From the NCBI RefSeq assembly GCF_003143975.1, contig NZ_QFVR01000003.1, forward strand, positions 163,595-227,594: a stretch of 64,000 nt of DNA, in the 5' to 3' direction. The translations under genes and the position numbers were made by a program. Shown piece after piece: positions 16,565 through 26,476 of the stretch. The DNA is from Kurthia sibirica (GTDB lineage Bacteria > Bacillota > Bacilli > Bacillales_A > Planococcaceae). Position 1 is the stretch's first letter. Each line of letters begins with the position of its first letter. The notes beneath the pieces were generated by a model. That model did not search any database and was not told the DNA's origin. It was given only the letters and a program-made list of their open reading frames with translations.

Positions 16565-18478
16565 TTACCCTTCTACGATATCACTTAAATACTCCCAACG
16601 CTCTATCAAATGCTCATATTCTGCATTTAATGTTTCCAACTCATCCGTCGCATTTTGGAGTAATGTAAAATCACTACCTGCCTTTTTCACTTTATCCTCT
16701 TGTTCCATAATTGATTTTTCAACTTTTTCAATCATTTTTTGGATAGAAGACCATTCTTTTTGTTCTTTAAATGATAACTTTTTTTTGTCGCTTTTTTCAA
16801 TAATTTCAGCTTTTGGTTGAACGACTTCCACTTTTGGCTGTTCGATCTTTGCTATTTTAGGACTTTGTTTTTTTTCGTTTTGTTTCGCTAGGAAATCTGT
16901 ATAAATATCATGACTCTCATCAATACCACCAACACCATCTAATACCCAGAGTTTTTTGGCAATACGGTCAAGGAAGAAACGGTCATGGGAAATAATAATC
17001 ACAACACCTTTAAAGCCTTCTATGAATTCTTCCAATACAGATAATGTATCGATATCTAAATCATTTGTCGGCTCATCCATCAATAAAATATTCGGTTGGT
17101 CCATTAGTAATTTAAGTAGGAAAAGACGTTTTCTTTCGCCACCTGATAATTTACCAATCTGTGTACCATGCGTTTTTAATGGGAATAAGAAACGTTCTAA
17201 CATGGATGCTGCAGAGTGATGTTCACCTGTATCATCTGTAATATCATTTGCTGTACTACGCACATATTCAATCATACGCTCATTGCTATCCATCTCCGGT
17301 AAATGTTGTGTGAAATGCGCAATTTTAACGGTAGAACCGACGTCTAGAAGACCACTATCCGGTTGTAGTTTACCTGCTAGCATATTGAGTAACGTTGATT
17401 TACCAGCACCATTGGGCCCAATAATACCAATTCGATCACCCTGTTGTAAGAGGAATGAATAATTATTAATTAAGTGTTTGTCTCCAAATGCTTTGGTAAC
17501 ATCTGTACCTTCAATAACTTTTTTACCTAGTCTTGTTGTAGCTAGACCCATCTCTAACGACGTATTATCATTATCTTTTTGCAATGATTCTGATAGATCA
17601 TCAAAACGTTGAATACGTGCTTTTTGTTTTGTCGAACGCGCTTTAGCTCCGCGACGAATCCATTTCAATTCAGCTCTAAAACGATTGCGTTGCTTCGCTT
17701 CTGAAGCGACGTCCATCTCTTGACGAATCGCTTTAGCTTCTAGGAAATCACCGTAGTTCCCCGAATGTTTGTATAATGTTTTATCAGCAATTTCATACAC
17801 ATGTGTAGAAATAGCATCTAGGAAATAACGATCATGGGTAATAACAATGACCGCGCCTTTAAGATTTTTCACCATCACAGTTAACCACTCTGTAGACTGA
17901 ACATCTAGATGGTTAGTCGGTTCATCTAATAGGAATAAATCAGCAGGTTCAATCAATGTTTTTGCAAGTGCCACACGTTTTTGTTGACCACCTGAAAGCG
18001 ATGTAACTTGCTGCTCAAAATGTTCTTGTTTTAAGCCAAGTTTTGTCAATGCTGTTTTAGCTGCTGCATTGATATCCCAACCATCTGTGTCTGTCATTTC
18101 TTGTTGGTATTTGAACATAATATCCTGTAATTTTTCAGATTCAGGATCTGCTTGCATTTTCAATAAGCTATCTTCGTATTTACGGTTTAATGCGATGGCA
18201 GGGGAATCTCCTTCGAATACAGCATCTAGAACAGTCATGCCTTCTTCAAATTGAGGATCCTGTTTTAAATGTGCAATACGGTATTTATTTGGGTGATCTA
18301 ACGTGATGGAATCTGCATCAACAATACCTGCTAAAATCCCCAGTAATGTAGATTTCCCTGTACCGTTAATACCGATTAAACCAGCGCGTTGTCCTTCTAA
18401 AATTGTAAATTCAATATCTTTAAATAGTGTTTTTTCTCCGACTGTTTTTGTGCAATTTGATACGATTAAATGACTCAT
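16565..18478 (-). CDS. yfmR: ABC-F ATPase YfmR (ribosome-associated translation factor)
   Basis: A 637-residue ABC-F protein with no membrane segments: two ATPase domains, Walker A GINGTGKS (about 37-44) and GPNGAGKS (about 350), signatures LSGGQQKR and LSGGERKR, the interdomain P-site linker rich in Lys/Arg (about 240-310), and a C-terminal coiled-coil domain (about 565-637) as in Uup/YfmR. Members bind the ribosomal E site and help elongation at difficult sequences. Its ATG overlaps the TGA of the upstream HD gene (ATGA, 18478-18475), so both are translated as a coupled pair. Confidence 0.88.
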   Translation of the reverse strand: MSHLIVSNCTKTVGEKTLFKDIEFTILEGQRAGLIGINGTGKSTLLGILAGIVDADSITLDHPNKYRIAHLKQDPQFEEGMTVLDAVFEGDSPAIALNRKYEDSLLKMQADPESEKLQDIMFKYQQEMTDTDGWDINAAAKTALTKLGLKQEHFEQQVTSLSGGQQKRVALAKTLIEPADLFLLDEPTNHLDVQSTEWLTVMVKNLKGAVIVITHDRYFLDAISTHVYEIADKTLYKHSGNYGDFLEAKAIRQEMDVASEAKQRNRFRAELKWIRRGAKARSTKQKARIQRFDDLSESLQKDNDNTSLEMGLATTRLGKKVIEGTDVTKAFGDKHLINNYSFLLQQGDRIGIIGPNGAGKSTLLNMLAGKLQPDSGLLDVGSTVKIAHFTQHLPEMDSNERMIEYVRSTANDITDDTGEHHSAASMLERFLFPLKTHGTQIGKLSGGERKRLFLLKLLMDQPNILLMDEPTNDLDIDTLSVLEEFIEGFKGVVIIISHDRFFLDRIAKKLWVLDGVGGIDESHDIYTDFLAKQNEKKQSPKIAKIEQPKVEVVQPKAEIIEKSDKKKLSFKEQKEWSSIQKMIEKVEKSIMEQEDKVKKAGSDFTLLQNATDELETLNAEYEHLIERWEYLSDIVEG

Positions 18479-19104
18479 AGTTTACCATCTCTTTCATTCT
18501 TTAGTTGCTCGATAAATTCCACCATAAATTGATGTCTACCACTAGCTAAGCGTTTGCCCTGTTCCGTTTTCATCAAATCTTTTAACAAAAATAATTTTTC
18601 ATAAAAATGTGTGACACTAGCAGTTGATTTTCCACGATAATCTTCTTCACTCATATCAAAACGTGCTTCTTCTGAATCATCATATAATGCACGACCTTTT
18701 GCGCCCCCAAATGCAAATGTGCGCGCAATGCCCACTGCACCTAAAGCATCTAATCGATCGGCATCTTGTACGATTCTTGCTTCGATTGTCGTTGCCGGTA
18801 GCTCATTGCCACCGCGATAAGACACTGAGGCTACAACATTTTGAATATGTACACGTTTTTCTGACGATACATCTAATTGAGCCAATATACGCTCTTCATC
18901 TGCTTTATCCGTTGAATATTTTGGATCGCTGACATCATGCATAAGCACCGCAATTTCAACAACCTCATGATCGGCAGTCGGTTCCTCCGCTAAAATTGCT
19001 TTTGCGTTCATTAAGACACGCTCTATATGTTGAAAATCATGACTCGCATCAAACTGATCATATATCGTTTTTACGAGGCTTTGACATTGTTCTATCGCAT
19101 TCAT
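18475..19104 (-). CDS. ypgQ: HD-domain phosphohydrolase, YpgQ-like dNTP pyrophosphohydrolase
   Basis: A 209-residue HD-superfamily hydrolase. The metal ligands are visible: His in SHDFQHIERV (about 21-30), the HD pair in VLMHDVSD, and Asp in RIVQDADRLDALGA, followed by the GAVGIARTF helix typical of the YedJ/YpgQ family. B. subtilis YpgQ is a Mn-dependent (deoxy)nucleoside triphosphate pyrophosphohydrolase. GTGGGGG precedes the ATG. First gene of the ypgQ-yfmR unit. Confidence 0.82.
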   Translation of the reverse strand: MNAIEQCQSLVKTIYDQFDASHDFQHIERVLMNAKAILAEEPTADHEVVEIAVLMHDVSDPKYSTDKADEERILAQLDVSSEKRVHIQNVVASVSYRGGNELPATTIEARIVQDADRLDALGAVGIARTFAFGGAKGRALYDDSEEARFDMSEEDYRGKSTASVTHFYEKLFLLKDLMKTEQGKRLASGRHQFMVEFIEQLKNERDGKL

Positions 19105-19286
19105 TGTTTTTCCCCCACTTTACAATACGAACTGGTCTAAAAAAACCACTTCATCTATTATAACTGTATTTGCTCGCCATTCATATTATCTTTGCTGTTT
19201 ATGTATATAAAATAATATTTCTTTTATAAATTCACTACTATTCCTTTTTTTATACACTATCTATTTCCAAATGTTCGTTTATCTAC

Positions 19287-19317
19287 TAAAATGAAGCTAT
19301 AGATTATAAAATGAAGC
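19287..19317 (+). promoter_or_regulatory. Two 11-bp direct repeats, 20 bp apart, before the aminotransferase
   Basis: TAAAATGAAGC at 19287-19297 and 19307-19317, on the same face of the helix. Direct repeats at such spacing are used by several transcription factors (MocR types among them). The rest of 19105-19427 shows no gene. Confidence 0.45.
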
Positions 19318-19427
19318 AATCTATTATTTATATACTATTTTTACTTGCCGTATCTAGCGAAATGATTCAATTTTCTAACGTCACACTGTATACTACGCAT
19401 ATACTATAAAAAAAAGAGGCGAATTCA

Positions 19428-20735
19428 ATGCATACATTAGCAAATAGTTTAAATGACACGATAAAAAAAGAAAATGGTCATGTATTTGATATGTTATCTT
19501 CACTTGGTCAACAAATGTACTTTCCTACTGAAGGCATTTTAAGTCAGTCCGCAGAAGCGAAGAAAAAAGCACATAAGTACAATGCAACAATTGGAACAGC
19601 AATTGAAAATGGGAAACCAATGCATTTAAAAGTTATTCAAGACACATTATCTGCATATGATCCTGCTGACTTATACCCATATGCTCCTCCTGCTGGTAAA
19701 CCTGCTTTACGCGATGAATGGCGTAAAAAGATGCTTGTTGAAAACCCAACTTTAGTTGGTAAAACATTTAGTAACCCCATTGTTACAAATGCTTTAACTC
19801 ACGGATTAAGTATTGCTGCAGATTTATTTGCAGAACAAAACGATGCCGTTATTATTCCTGATAAAAATTGGGAAAACTACGATATGATTTTTGGCATTCG
19901 TCGTGGTGCTGACATCGTTTCTTATCCACTCTACAATATGGATGGGGCATTTAATGCAGATGCGCTTCGCGAAGCTATTATTGCACAAAAAAATCACGGT
20001 AAGGCCATTGTCGTATTAAATTTCCCAAACAATCCAACTGGTTATACACCAAATGCTGTTGAAGGCGCTGCAATTGTCCAAGCGATTGTAGATGGTGCAA
20101 ATGCTGGTGTTAATGTAGTAGTAATTACAGATGATGCCTACTTCTCATTGTTCTTTGAAGACTCTTTACATGAGTCATTATTCGGTGCTCTTGCGAATAT
20201 TCATGACCGTGTTTTAGCCATTAAAGTGGATGGTGCGACAAAAGAAGAATATATTTGGGGTTTTCGTGTTGGTTTTATTACTTATGGTAGTAAATCATCT
20301 ACTTTATTACAGGCCTTAGAAGAAAAAACGACCGGCATCATTCGCGCGACCATTTCTTCTGGTCCTCACCCTTCACAAACTTTTGTATTACATGCTTTAC
20401 AAAGTCCAGATTTTAATAGACAAAAGGCTGAGAAGTTTGACATTATGAAAGGCCGTGCCAACAAAGTAAAAGAAATTCTTGAAAATGGCAAATTCGATGA
20501 TGCTTGGGACTATTATCCATTCAATTCAGGTTACTTCATGTGCTTGAAATTAAAAACAGTAACTGCTGATCAATTACGTCTAACTGCACTAGAAAAATAT
20601 GGTGTTGGTACCATTTCACTAAGTGAAACGGACCTACGTGTTGCCTTCTCTTGTATTGAAGTAGAAGATTTAGAAGATATGTTTAACTTAATCTACGGCG
20701 CTGTAAAAGCCATTGAAAAAGCGCAAGCCCTTTAA
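19428..20735 (+). CDS. PLP-dependent class I/II aminotransferase
   Basis: A 435-residue fold-type I aminotransferase. Seen: the N-terminal PFGLPPP-like lid region (YPYAPPAGKPALRDEW), the substrate-contact FPNNPTGYTP, VITDDAYFSLFF with the PLP-N1 Asp, the Schiff-base Lys in VDGATKEEYIWGFRVGF, and the C-terminal Arg of LRVAFSC. The GATKE form of the lysine motif marks a Bacillales subgroup often annotated as aspartate/aromatic aminotransferase without proof. The ATG at 19428 follows AGAGGCG. Monocistronic with a strong terminator. Confidence 0.82.
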   Translation: MHTLANSLNDTIKKENGHVFDMLSSLGQQMYFPTEGILSQSAEAKKKAHKYNATIGTAIENGKPMHLKVIQDTLSAYDPADLYPYAPPAGKPALRDEWRKKMLVENPTLVGKTFSNPIVTNALTHGLSIAADLFAEQNDAVIIPDKNWENYDMIFGIRRGADIVSYPLYNMDGAFNADALREAIIAQKNHGKAIVVLNFPNNPTGYTPNAVEGAAIVQAIVDGANAGVNVVVITDDAYFSLFFEDSLHESLFGALANIHDRVLAIKVDGATKEEYIWGFRVGFITYGSKSSTLLQALEEKTTGIIRATISSGPHPSQTFVLHALQSPDFNRQKAEKFDIMKGRANKVKEILENGKFDDAWDYYPFNSGYFMCLKLKTVTADQLRLTALEKYGVGTISLSETDLRVAFSCIEVEDLEDMFNLIYGAVKAIEKAQAL

Positions 20736-20791
20736 TCGCTATACCCTACAGTAAAAGCTTGGCATGAAGAATAGAGTTGTTCCATAAAAGT

Positions 20792-20832
20792 GAGCTATAT
20801 TTCATTTATGAAATATAGCTCGCTCTTTTTTT
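20792..20832 (+). terminator. Terminator of the aminotransferase gene
   Basis: GAGCTATATTTCA/TGAAATATAGCTC hairpin followed by GCTCTTTTTTT. Confidence 0.85.
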
Positions 20833-20907
20833 AGATGAATGACCGTACGAGGAGACCCGGCTATTCGTCAGCTGAAAGCATTCATCCGAAACCAATGAAT
20901 AGAAAAA

Positions 20908-20946
20908 GTAGCGTGATTTGAAAAAATCAAATCACGCCACTTTTTT
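20908..20946. terminator. Bidirectional terminator between convergent aminotransferase and patatin genes
   Basis: GTAGCGTGATTTGA and TCAAATCACGCCAC pair around an A/T loop, with TTTTTT on the plus side and CTTTTTC on the minus side. Confidence 0.75.
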
Positions 20947-21030
20947 ATGCAGCATAGTTAATATAGTCCACATTATCGTTGTTTATTTTCTTTTCAATGC
21001 TTCAAAAAAAATGCTGAACGTATTGTAGGA

Positions 21031-21891
21031 TTAATCAATTTGTAAAAATCCCTTTAATGCCAATACACGTGCCGTTGCTTGTTTAAAACCCATTTGATAG
21101 TTACGATGCATTTGCTCTTCATTTTTTTCAAAACTTTTTAATGCTGAATCCGGCCGATAGACGAATGCTCGACCCTCTGCCTCTAGTTTTTCAACTAATT
21201 CCATCGAACGATTATAATGTTCTGCCCTTTTTTCCATCGCTGCGACAAGCTTAGGGTATTTTTTTCTCATCATACGCATCGCAAAGCGTGATTGACGATC
21301 GACTGTCTTACGGTAACCTTTTGGTCGCGTTAGTACAATCACATGCTTTTCATAGCCCTCATCAATTGCTTGCTGCACGGGAACAGGCTCCGCCAAGCCG
21401 CCATCATAGTAAGGTATATTATTAATTTTGATTTCAGGAAAAAGAACTGGGATTGCGCATGTAGCACGCAACATCAAACATTCCTTGTCCATGTCAAAAC
21501 CATTCATATATTCGACCTCGCCAGTTTGCGCATTCGTCACACCGAATTTTAAAATACCATCATAGTTATAATAGGTTTCCCAATCAAATAAATCCAATTC
21601 ATTCGGTACGATATTGTACGCAAAATCCAAGCCAAAAATACTTTTTTCTTTTATAAAATTACGCATGCCTAAATATCTTTTATCATTGCGATAATTTGCG
21701 AAAACACGTAATGTTCTTTCCTTTTGTCCCGAAATATAGGAAACGGCAGTAATAGCTCCTGCAGAAATTCCTAAAACATAGGGCATTTTAATCTTTTCAT
21801 CGATAAAAGCATCCAGAACACCTGCAGAAAATAGTGCTCTAAAAGTGCCACCCTCCATGATTAGAGAAGTTTTATTCATTGATAAATCCAT
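21031..21891 (-). CDS. Patatin-like phospholipase
   Basis: A serine lipid acyl hydrolase with the Ser-Asp dyad. Oxyanion loop EGGTFRALFSAGVL, nucleophile elbow GISAG (Ser about 43) and catalytic Asp in YYDGGLAEPVP are all present; the order and spacing are those of the bacterial YjjU/RssA-type patatins. No signal peptide, so probably cytosolic or peripheral. The frame is open to GTG 21903, whose spacing to AAAGGA is too short; ATG 21891 is taken as the more likely start but is not certain. Monocistronic. Confidence 0.82.
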   Translation of the reverse strand: MDLSMNKTSLIMEGGTFRALFSAGVLDAFIDEKIKMPYVLGISAGAITAVSYISGQKERTLRVFANYRNDKRYLGMRNFIKEKSIFGLDFAYNIVPNELDLFDWETYYNYDGILKFGVTNAQTGEVEYMNGFDMDKECLMLRATCAIPVLFPEIKINNIPYYDGGLAEPVPVQQAIDEGYEKHVIVLTRPKGYRKTVDRQSRFAMRMMRKKYPKLVAAMEKRAEHYNRSMELVEKLEAEGRAFVYRPDSALKSFEKNEEQMHRNYQMGFKQATARVLALKGFLQID

Positions 21892-21940
21892 CAGACCAGA
21901 CACTTCCTTTTTCTTAATACTACTTATTATACAGGATTTT

Positions 21941-22420
21941 TCAGATTATTAGCTTCATACGATTCGTCAATAGTTTTAATCCCTCAAAATCATCTAAATA
22001 GAGCTCTACACTACAAAAATTGTTAGCCAAGCCAAATTTGATACCATTGACATTATCAGCTTCCATATTCATTGTAATAGAGCATAAACCATTCATATCA
22101 TTAATGGCGCGACGAAGGAGTAAACTGCCAATTTTCTGCCCTTGATATTGCTCAAGCAAATACATGGCAAGCAATTCGCAATTCCCTTCCGTATCAACAT
22201 GGGAAAAGCTTGAAAATCCAATTATTTCATCCTGTACTTCCACTATGTAAAAATGGGATTGTGACATCCGTTGTTCTAGGCGTTTTGGGGCATACACAAG
22301 CTGTAAAAAATTTTCTTGAATAGTTCGAGGAATAATATGTTCGTATGTTACTTCATACACTTTATACGCAATTTCTCGAACCTTTGAAATATCTTCTAAT
22401 TTCATTTTTCTAATATACAC
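21941..22420 (-). CDS. GNAT-family N-acetyltransferase
   Basis: A 159-residue acetyltransferase. The N-terminus MYIRKMKLEDISKVREIAY is a normal GNAT start, so the GTG at 22420 (GAAGGG upstream) is used. The acetyl-CoA motif is seen as LLAMYLLEQYQGQKIGSLLL with Q-x-x-x-G-x pyrophosphate loop, followed by NMEADNVNGIKFGLANNF. Substrate unknown. Sits 50 bases upstream of the patatin gene on the same strand, possibly co-transcribed. Confidence 0.78.
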   Translation of the reverse strand: MYIRKMKLEDISKVREIAYKVYEVTYEHIIPRTIQENFLQLVYAPKRLEQRMSQSHFYIVEVQDEIIGFSSFSHVDTEGNCELLAMYLLEQYQGQKIGSLLLRRAINDMNGLCSITMNMEADNVNGIKFGLANNFCSVELYLDDFEGLKLLTNRMKLII

Positions 22421-22616
22421 TTTGGCAACAGTCCCTTCACATTATTATTATACAGAAATAAAATGGGAAATTTTACTTTTTAAAGAAAAATATGAATTAA
22501 ATCTAAAAAATGTAAAATATAGTTATTTAGCTACAGTCGTGATCACATTAGTTAGTTGATTAGTTACTTATGCATATTTCTTGTCTGGGCTATTGCAAGT
22601 CGAGGTAGTAGATACA

Positions 22617-22714
22617 AATAGGTCTAGCCCTGACTGCACAAAACACATTTCTCTCGAGTATCTTACAATTTATAAAGAGAGAGGATTCTGTGGCAATCTA
22701 GGTTAGACCTATGA
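22617..22714 (-). terminator. Long-range hairpin after fhs
   Basis: ATAGGTCTA (22618-22626) and TAGACCTAT (22704-22712) are perfectly complementary and flank an inner TCTCTC/GAGAGA pair. No clean U-run; it may be an unusual terminator or a worn repeat. The 300-base gap holds nothing else visible. Confidence 0.4.
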
Positions 22715-22725
22715 TTATTTTTTAC

Positions 22726-24405
22726 TTAGAATAAGCCCACTGCATTACCATGTTCATCAATATCCATACGCAATGCTGCTGGCTCTTTTGGTAGACCTGG
22801 CATCGTCATCACATCACCTGTTAAACATACGAGGAAATGGGCACCCAATTTCGGAATCACTTCACGAATCGTTATTGTAAAGTTTTCAGGACGACCGAGT
22901 AAAGTTGGCTGATCTGTTAATGAGTACTGTGTTTTCGCCATACAAATAGCTAATTTATCCCAGCCATTTTTCTTAATTTCCACAAGTTGTTTTTTCGCAA
23001 CATCTGTGAAAACTACATCTTTCCCACCATATACTTTTTGTACGATTGTTGTCACCTTGTTTTCAATCGTATCATTCATCTGATATAACGGTGTGAAATT
23101 TTGTGCTGTATGAAGCACTTCAAGAACATTTTTAGCAAGCTCAATACCGCCCTTACCGCCTTGTTCCCACACATTTGTCAATGCCATTTTCACACCATTG
23201 TCTTCACACCAACCTACAATAACATCCAGTTCATCTTGTGTATCTGTGATGAAGCGATTTAAGGCAATCACAGGTTCTACACCGAATTGGCGAATGGTTT
23301 CAACATGTTTTTGTAGATTGTCAATACCGGCGGCAATAGCCTGTGGATTGCTAGCTTTTAGTTCTTTTTTGTCTACTCCACCATGCATTTTAAGCGCACG
23401 TGCTGTTGCAACGATTACGACAGCACTTGGCTCGAAACCACCCTGTACGGCTTTGATATCCATGAATTTTTCAGCACCTAAATCCGCTCCAAATCCAGCT
23501 TCTGTCACAACGATGTCAGCAAGTTTACGTGCTGTATTCGTTGCTTGAATTGAATTACAACCATGAGCAATATTAGCAAATGGACCGCCGTGAATAATAG
23601 CTGGTGTTCCTTCAATTGTTTGGACTAAATTGGGTTTAAAGGCATCTTTTAATAGCAATGTTAGCGCACCTTCAACAGCCAAATCTTTTACGGTGACCGG
23701 CTGGCGATCATATGTGTAACCGATGACAATTTTTGATAAGCGTTTTTTTAAATCTACATAATCCGAAGCAAGACAAAAAATAGCCATAATTTCAGATGCT
23801 ACTGTAATATCAAAACCATCTTCACGCGGCACACCTTGAGCTGGTCCCCCAAGTCCAATAATAACATGACGTAAAGAACGATCATTCATGTCCAAAACAC
23901 GTTTCCAAAGGATACGGCGCGGGTCAATATTCAATTCATTACCGCGATGAATATGGTTATCTATAAATGCAGCTAAAGCATTATTTGCTGAAGTAATTGC
24001 ATGCAAATCACCTGTGAAATGAAGATTAATATCTTCCATTGGTAATACCTGTGCGTAACCACCACCTGTAGCTCCACCTTTAATCCCCATTACAGGTCCC
24101 AATGACGGTTCCCGTAAGGCTACGATTACAGATTGTTCTAATTGGCGTAAAGCATCTGCTAATCCAACAGTTACCGTAGATTTACCTTCTCCAGCTGGCG
24201 TTGGGTTGATGGCTGTTACTAACACTACTTTTGCTTGTGCTTTTTTATGTGCAAGCTTTGTCGTATCAATTTTCGCTTTGTATTTACCATATAGTTCCAA
24301 CGCATCTTCGGGTATTCCCGCTCGTTGTGCTATGTCTTGAATTGGAAGCATTGTTGATGATTGTGCAATTTCTAAATCTGAAAGTACCTGTGGCTTATTT
24401 GTCAT
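22726..24405 (-). CDS. fhs: Formate-tetrahydrofolate ligase
   Basis: ATP-dependent formation of 10-formyl-tetrahydrofolate from formate, feeding one-carbon metabolism. 559 residues, the standard length. P-loop [10 protein letters not shown] at about 68-77, and the conserved segments [43 protein letters not shown] and [12 protein letters not shown] are present. AGGGGAG precedes the ATG. Monocistronic. Formate can arise from several pathways; formamide released by the HutG reaction at the left edge would be one possible indirect source, but no formamidase is seen. Confidence 0.97.
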   Translation of the reverse strand: MTNKPQVLSDLEIAQSSTMLPIQDIAQRAGIPEDALELYGKYKAKIDTTKLAHKKAQAKVVLVTAINPTPAGEGKSTVTVGLADALRQLEQSVIVALREPSLGPVMGIKGGATGGGYAQVLPMEDINLHFTGDLHAITSANNALAAFIDNHIHRGNELNIDPRRILWKRVLDMNDRSLRHVIIGLGGPAQGVPREDGFDITVASEIMAIFCLASDYVDLKKRLSKIVIGYTYDRQPVTVKDLAVEGALTLLLKDAFKPNLVQTIEGTPAIIHGGPFANIAHGCNSIQATNTARKLADIVVTEAGFGADLGAEKFMDIKAVQGGFEPSAVVIVATARALKMHGGVDKKELKASNPQAIAAGIDNLQKHVETIRQFGVEPVIALNRFITDTQDELDVIVGWCEDNGVKMALTNVWEQGGKGGIELAKNVLEVLHTAQNFTPLYQMNDTIENKVTTIVQKVYGGKDVVFTDVAKKQLVEIKKNGWDKLAICMAKTQYSLTDQPTLLGRPENFTITIREVIPKLGAHFLVCLTGDVMTMPGLPKEPAALRMDIDEHGNAVGLF

Positions 24406-24583
24406 CGCTTTAATCTCCCCTAATCTTCATGATATATCCATAATGTACTATATTATTGTACTTCCTTCAATAAAAGTCCTAAGAATTTTCCAAAAATGAT
24501 TAAACAGAACTTTCTATTTTATCATCTATTCCTTGCACATATTATAAAATAGATACCTATAACCTTTTTTTAAAAGTAGAGAA

Positions 24584-24613
24584 TTGACAAAAAATTTAAA
24601 ATTATGCTATAGT
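24584..24613 (+). promoter_or_regulatory. Promoter and leader of the cold-shock gene
   Basis: TTGACA (24584-24589) and TATAGT (24608-24613), 18-base spacer. The resulting leader of about 55 bases has a small AAGAAT/ATTCTT hairpin before the ribosome site, compatible with temperature-dependent translation. Confidence 0.7.
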
Positions 24614-24674
24614 TTAGCCAGCCTGTAAGAATCTATATTCTTATGAGGGTAGATTTTTATATGGAGGGATCAGC

Positions 24675-24881
24675 ATGCATACTGGCAAAGTGAAATGGTT
24701 TGATACGGTGAAAGGGTATGGTTTTATCGAATCGGAAAATGGGGATGATGTCTTTGTACATTTTACAGGTATTGTAGGCGAGGGTTTCAAAAATCTAGAA
24801 GATAATCAAAACGTAGAATTCGACATTACTGAAGGCAACAGAGGTCCACAAGCATCAAATGTTGTTGTAATTAATAAATAA
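24675..24881 (+). CDS. cspA: Cold-shock protein (single CSD domain)
   Basis: A 68-residue OB-fold RNA/DNA chaperone. RNP1 KGYGFIE (13-19) and RNP2 VFVHF (26-30) are intact, with the basic/aromatic patch KVKWFD. Length and sequence are those of the CspA/CspB family; which paralogue cannot be decided, so the symbol is nominal. ATGGAGGG precedes the ATG. A dispersed element 55 bases downstream offers termination. Confidence 0.93.
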   Translation: MHTGKVKWFDTVKGYGFIESENGDDVFVHFTGIVGEGFKNLEDNQNVEFDITEGNRGPQASNVVVINK

Positions 24882-24935
24882 ATATCATGTATTCTCTTAC
24901 AAAATCTACTTTTTGAGAGAGAATTATTTACAATT

Positions 24936-25138
24936 AAAGAGCCTGAGACAAACGTATTTTCAACAGAGAAAATCCCGTATGATTTTTCAAAATCATACGG
25001 GATTATTTATTTCAATTCAATCCATTTCCGCTTCGAAAAACATCGTCCAAAACGAAAATAAATATATACACAAAAAGGAATAGCGCATATATACATGCGC
25101 TATTCCTTTTAATTTTGGCTAAGTTTTTGTCTCAGCCC
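24936..25138 (-). repeat. Dispersed intergenic element, copy 3 (inverted, altered middle)
   Basis: Inverted relative to the other copies: begins AAAGAGCCTGAGACAAA and ends TTTTTGTCTCAGCCC. The AATCCCGTATGATT/AATCATACGGGATT hairpin (24970-25004) is kept, but the conserved middle is replaced by a different hairpin, AAAAGGAATAGCGCAT/ATGCGCTATTCCTTTT (25073-25110). It separates the convergent csp and CorC-family genes. Confidence 0.85.
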
Positions 25139-25146
25139 TGTTATTT

Positions 25147-26469
25147 TTATTCCACTTCTGTGGGGGGGTCTATTTTTCTAATATCAAGACGAACGATTTG
25201 ATGATTGTTGATTTCCGTTGCTGTAAAGACAAAACCATTATACTCAAATTTTGCTCCAACAACAATAGCATCATTATTTGCCATAAACCAACCACCGACT
25301 GTATCAATTTCATCGTCTTCAATATTAATGCCCATAATATCATTCACTTCGTCTAAAAGTAGCTTACCGCTAACATTATAGTGTCCGTCACCTAATTTAT
25401 GGTGTTCCGGAAGCTCGTCCGCATCAAATTCATCTCGAATTTCACCGACAATCTCCTCAATTATATCCTCGATTGTGACAAGGCCCGAAGTACCTCCATA
25501 TTCATCCAATAGGATGGCCATATGAATTCGTTCAACTTGAAATTTCACTAATAAGTCACTGATTGGAATTGTTTCAATTACTTGAATAACGGGTTGTACA
25601 TATTCAACAACCTTTTTATTTACTTGAAAATCACTGCGAATAATCTCTGTTAAGATATGTTTCATATTGACGATACCAACGATATGGTCTTTATCGCCAT
25701 CATATACTGGATAACGCGTATATTGTTCAACATTCATTTGTTCAAAGATTTCTTTAATATTCAAGTTTTGTTCAAAGCTTGATATCTCCGTACGCGGAAC
25801 CATTACTTCTTTTGCGATACGATCATCAAACTCGAATATGCGATTCATGTAATTGTATTCAGATGTATTGATTTCTCCGCCCTTTAAACTATCTGTCATA
25901 ATCATACGTAGTTCCTCTTCGCTGTGAGCTTCTTCACTCTCAGACATCATTTTCAAACCGAATAGACGCGTTAAGAAGCGAGCTGAACCGTTTAAAATTT
26001 TAATGGGAACATACATCACTTTATAGAAAACAATTAATGGTCCTGAAAGATTTAATGTAATCATTTCTGCTTTTTGAATAGCTAAGGTTTTTGGTGCTAA
26101 CTCCCCGACAACAACATGTAAAAATGTTACGAGTGAGAAGGCGATGATAAACGACAATACAGAAGCCGTGCTACCATTTATACCTAGTAATTCAAAAACA
26201 GGGTGTAAAATCATTTCAATTGTTGATTCACCAACCCAACCTAATCCAAGCGCTGTAATTGTAATTCCGAGCTGACAGGCAGATAAATATTCATCTAAAT
26301 GCACTAAGACCTTTTTCGCTCGTATGGCCTTGGTATTCCCTTCGCTAACCAATTGATCAATTCTCGTTGTACGCACTTTTACAATGGCAAACTCTGATGC
26401 TACAAAGAATGCAGTAAAAGCGATTAATAAAATAAATAACACAAGTTTTATGGCTATCTCGACGTCCAA
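25147..26469 (-). CDS. CNNM/CorC-family (HlyC/CorC) membrane transporter
   Basis: A 440-residue membrane protein: DUF21/CNNM transmembrane domain (about 1-190, three helices, FFVASEFAIVKVR near the start), CBS-domain pair (about 210-330: VMVPRTEISSFE, TRYPVYDGDKDHIVGIVNMK, AILLDEYGGTSGLVTIEDIIEEIVGEI) and C-terminal CorC_HlyC domain (about 345-430). Relatives such as MpfA/YhdP export Mg2+; others are YrkA and YugS. The only usable start in frame is TTG 26469. Its Shine-Dalgarno GGGAGGTG lies 48 bases upstream and is separated from it by a hairpin, described separately. Confidence 0.85.
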   Translation of the reverse strand: MDVEIAIKLVLFILLIAFTAFFVASEFAIVKVRTTRIDQLVSEGNTKAIRAKKVLVHLDEYLSACQLGITITALGLGWVGESTIEMILHPVFELLGINGSTASVLSFIIAFSLVTFLHVVVGELAPKTLAIQKAEMITLNLSGPLIVFYKVMYVPIKILNGSARFLTRLFGLKMMSESEEAHSEEELRMIMTDSLKGGEINTSEYNYMNRIFEFDDRIAKEVMVPRTEISSFEQNLNIKEIFEQMNVEQYTRYPVYDGDKDHIVGIVNMKHILTEIIRSDFQVNKKVVEYVQPVIQVIETIPISDLLVKFQVERIHMAILLDEYGGTSGLVTIEDIIEEIVGEIRDEFDADELPEHHKLGDGHYNVSGKLLLDEVNDIMGINIEDDEIDTVGGWFMANNDAIVVGAKFEYNGFVFTATEINNHQIVRLDIRKIDPPTEVE

Positions 26470-26476
26470 ATATGTT

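Noticed and set aside
23198..23548. 116-codon frame antisense to fhs, and similar long antisense frames elsewhere
   Set aside because: They mirror the codon pattern of the strongly supported gene on the opposite strand and have no ribosome site.
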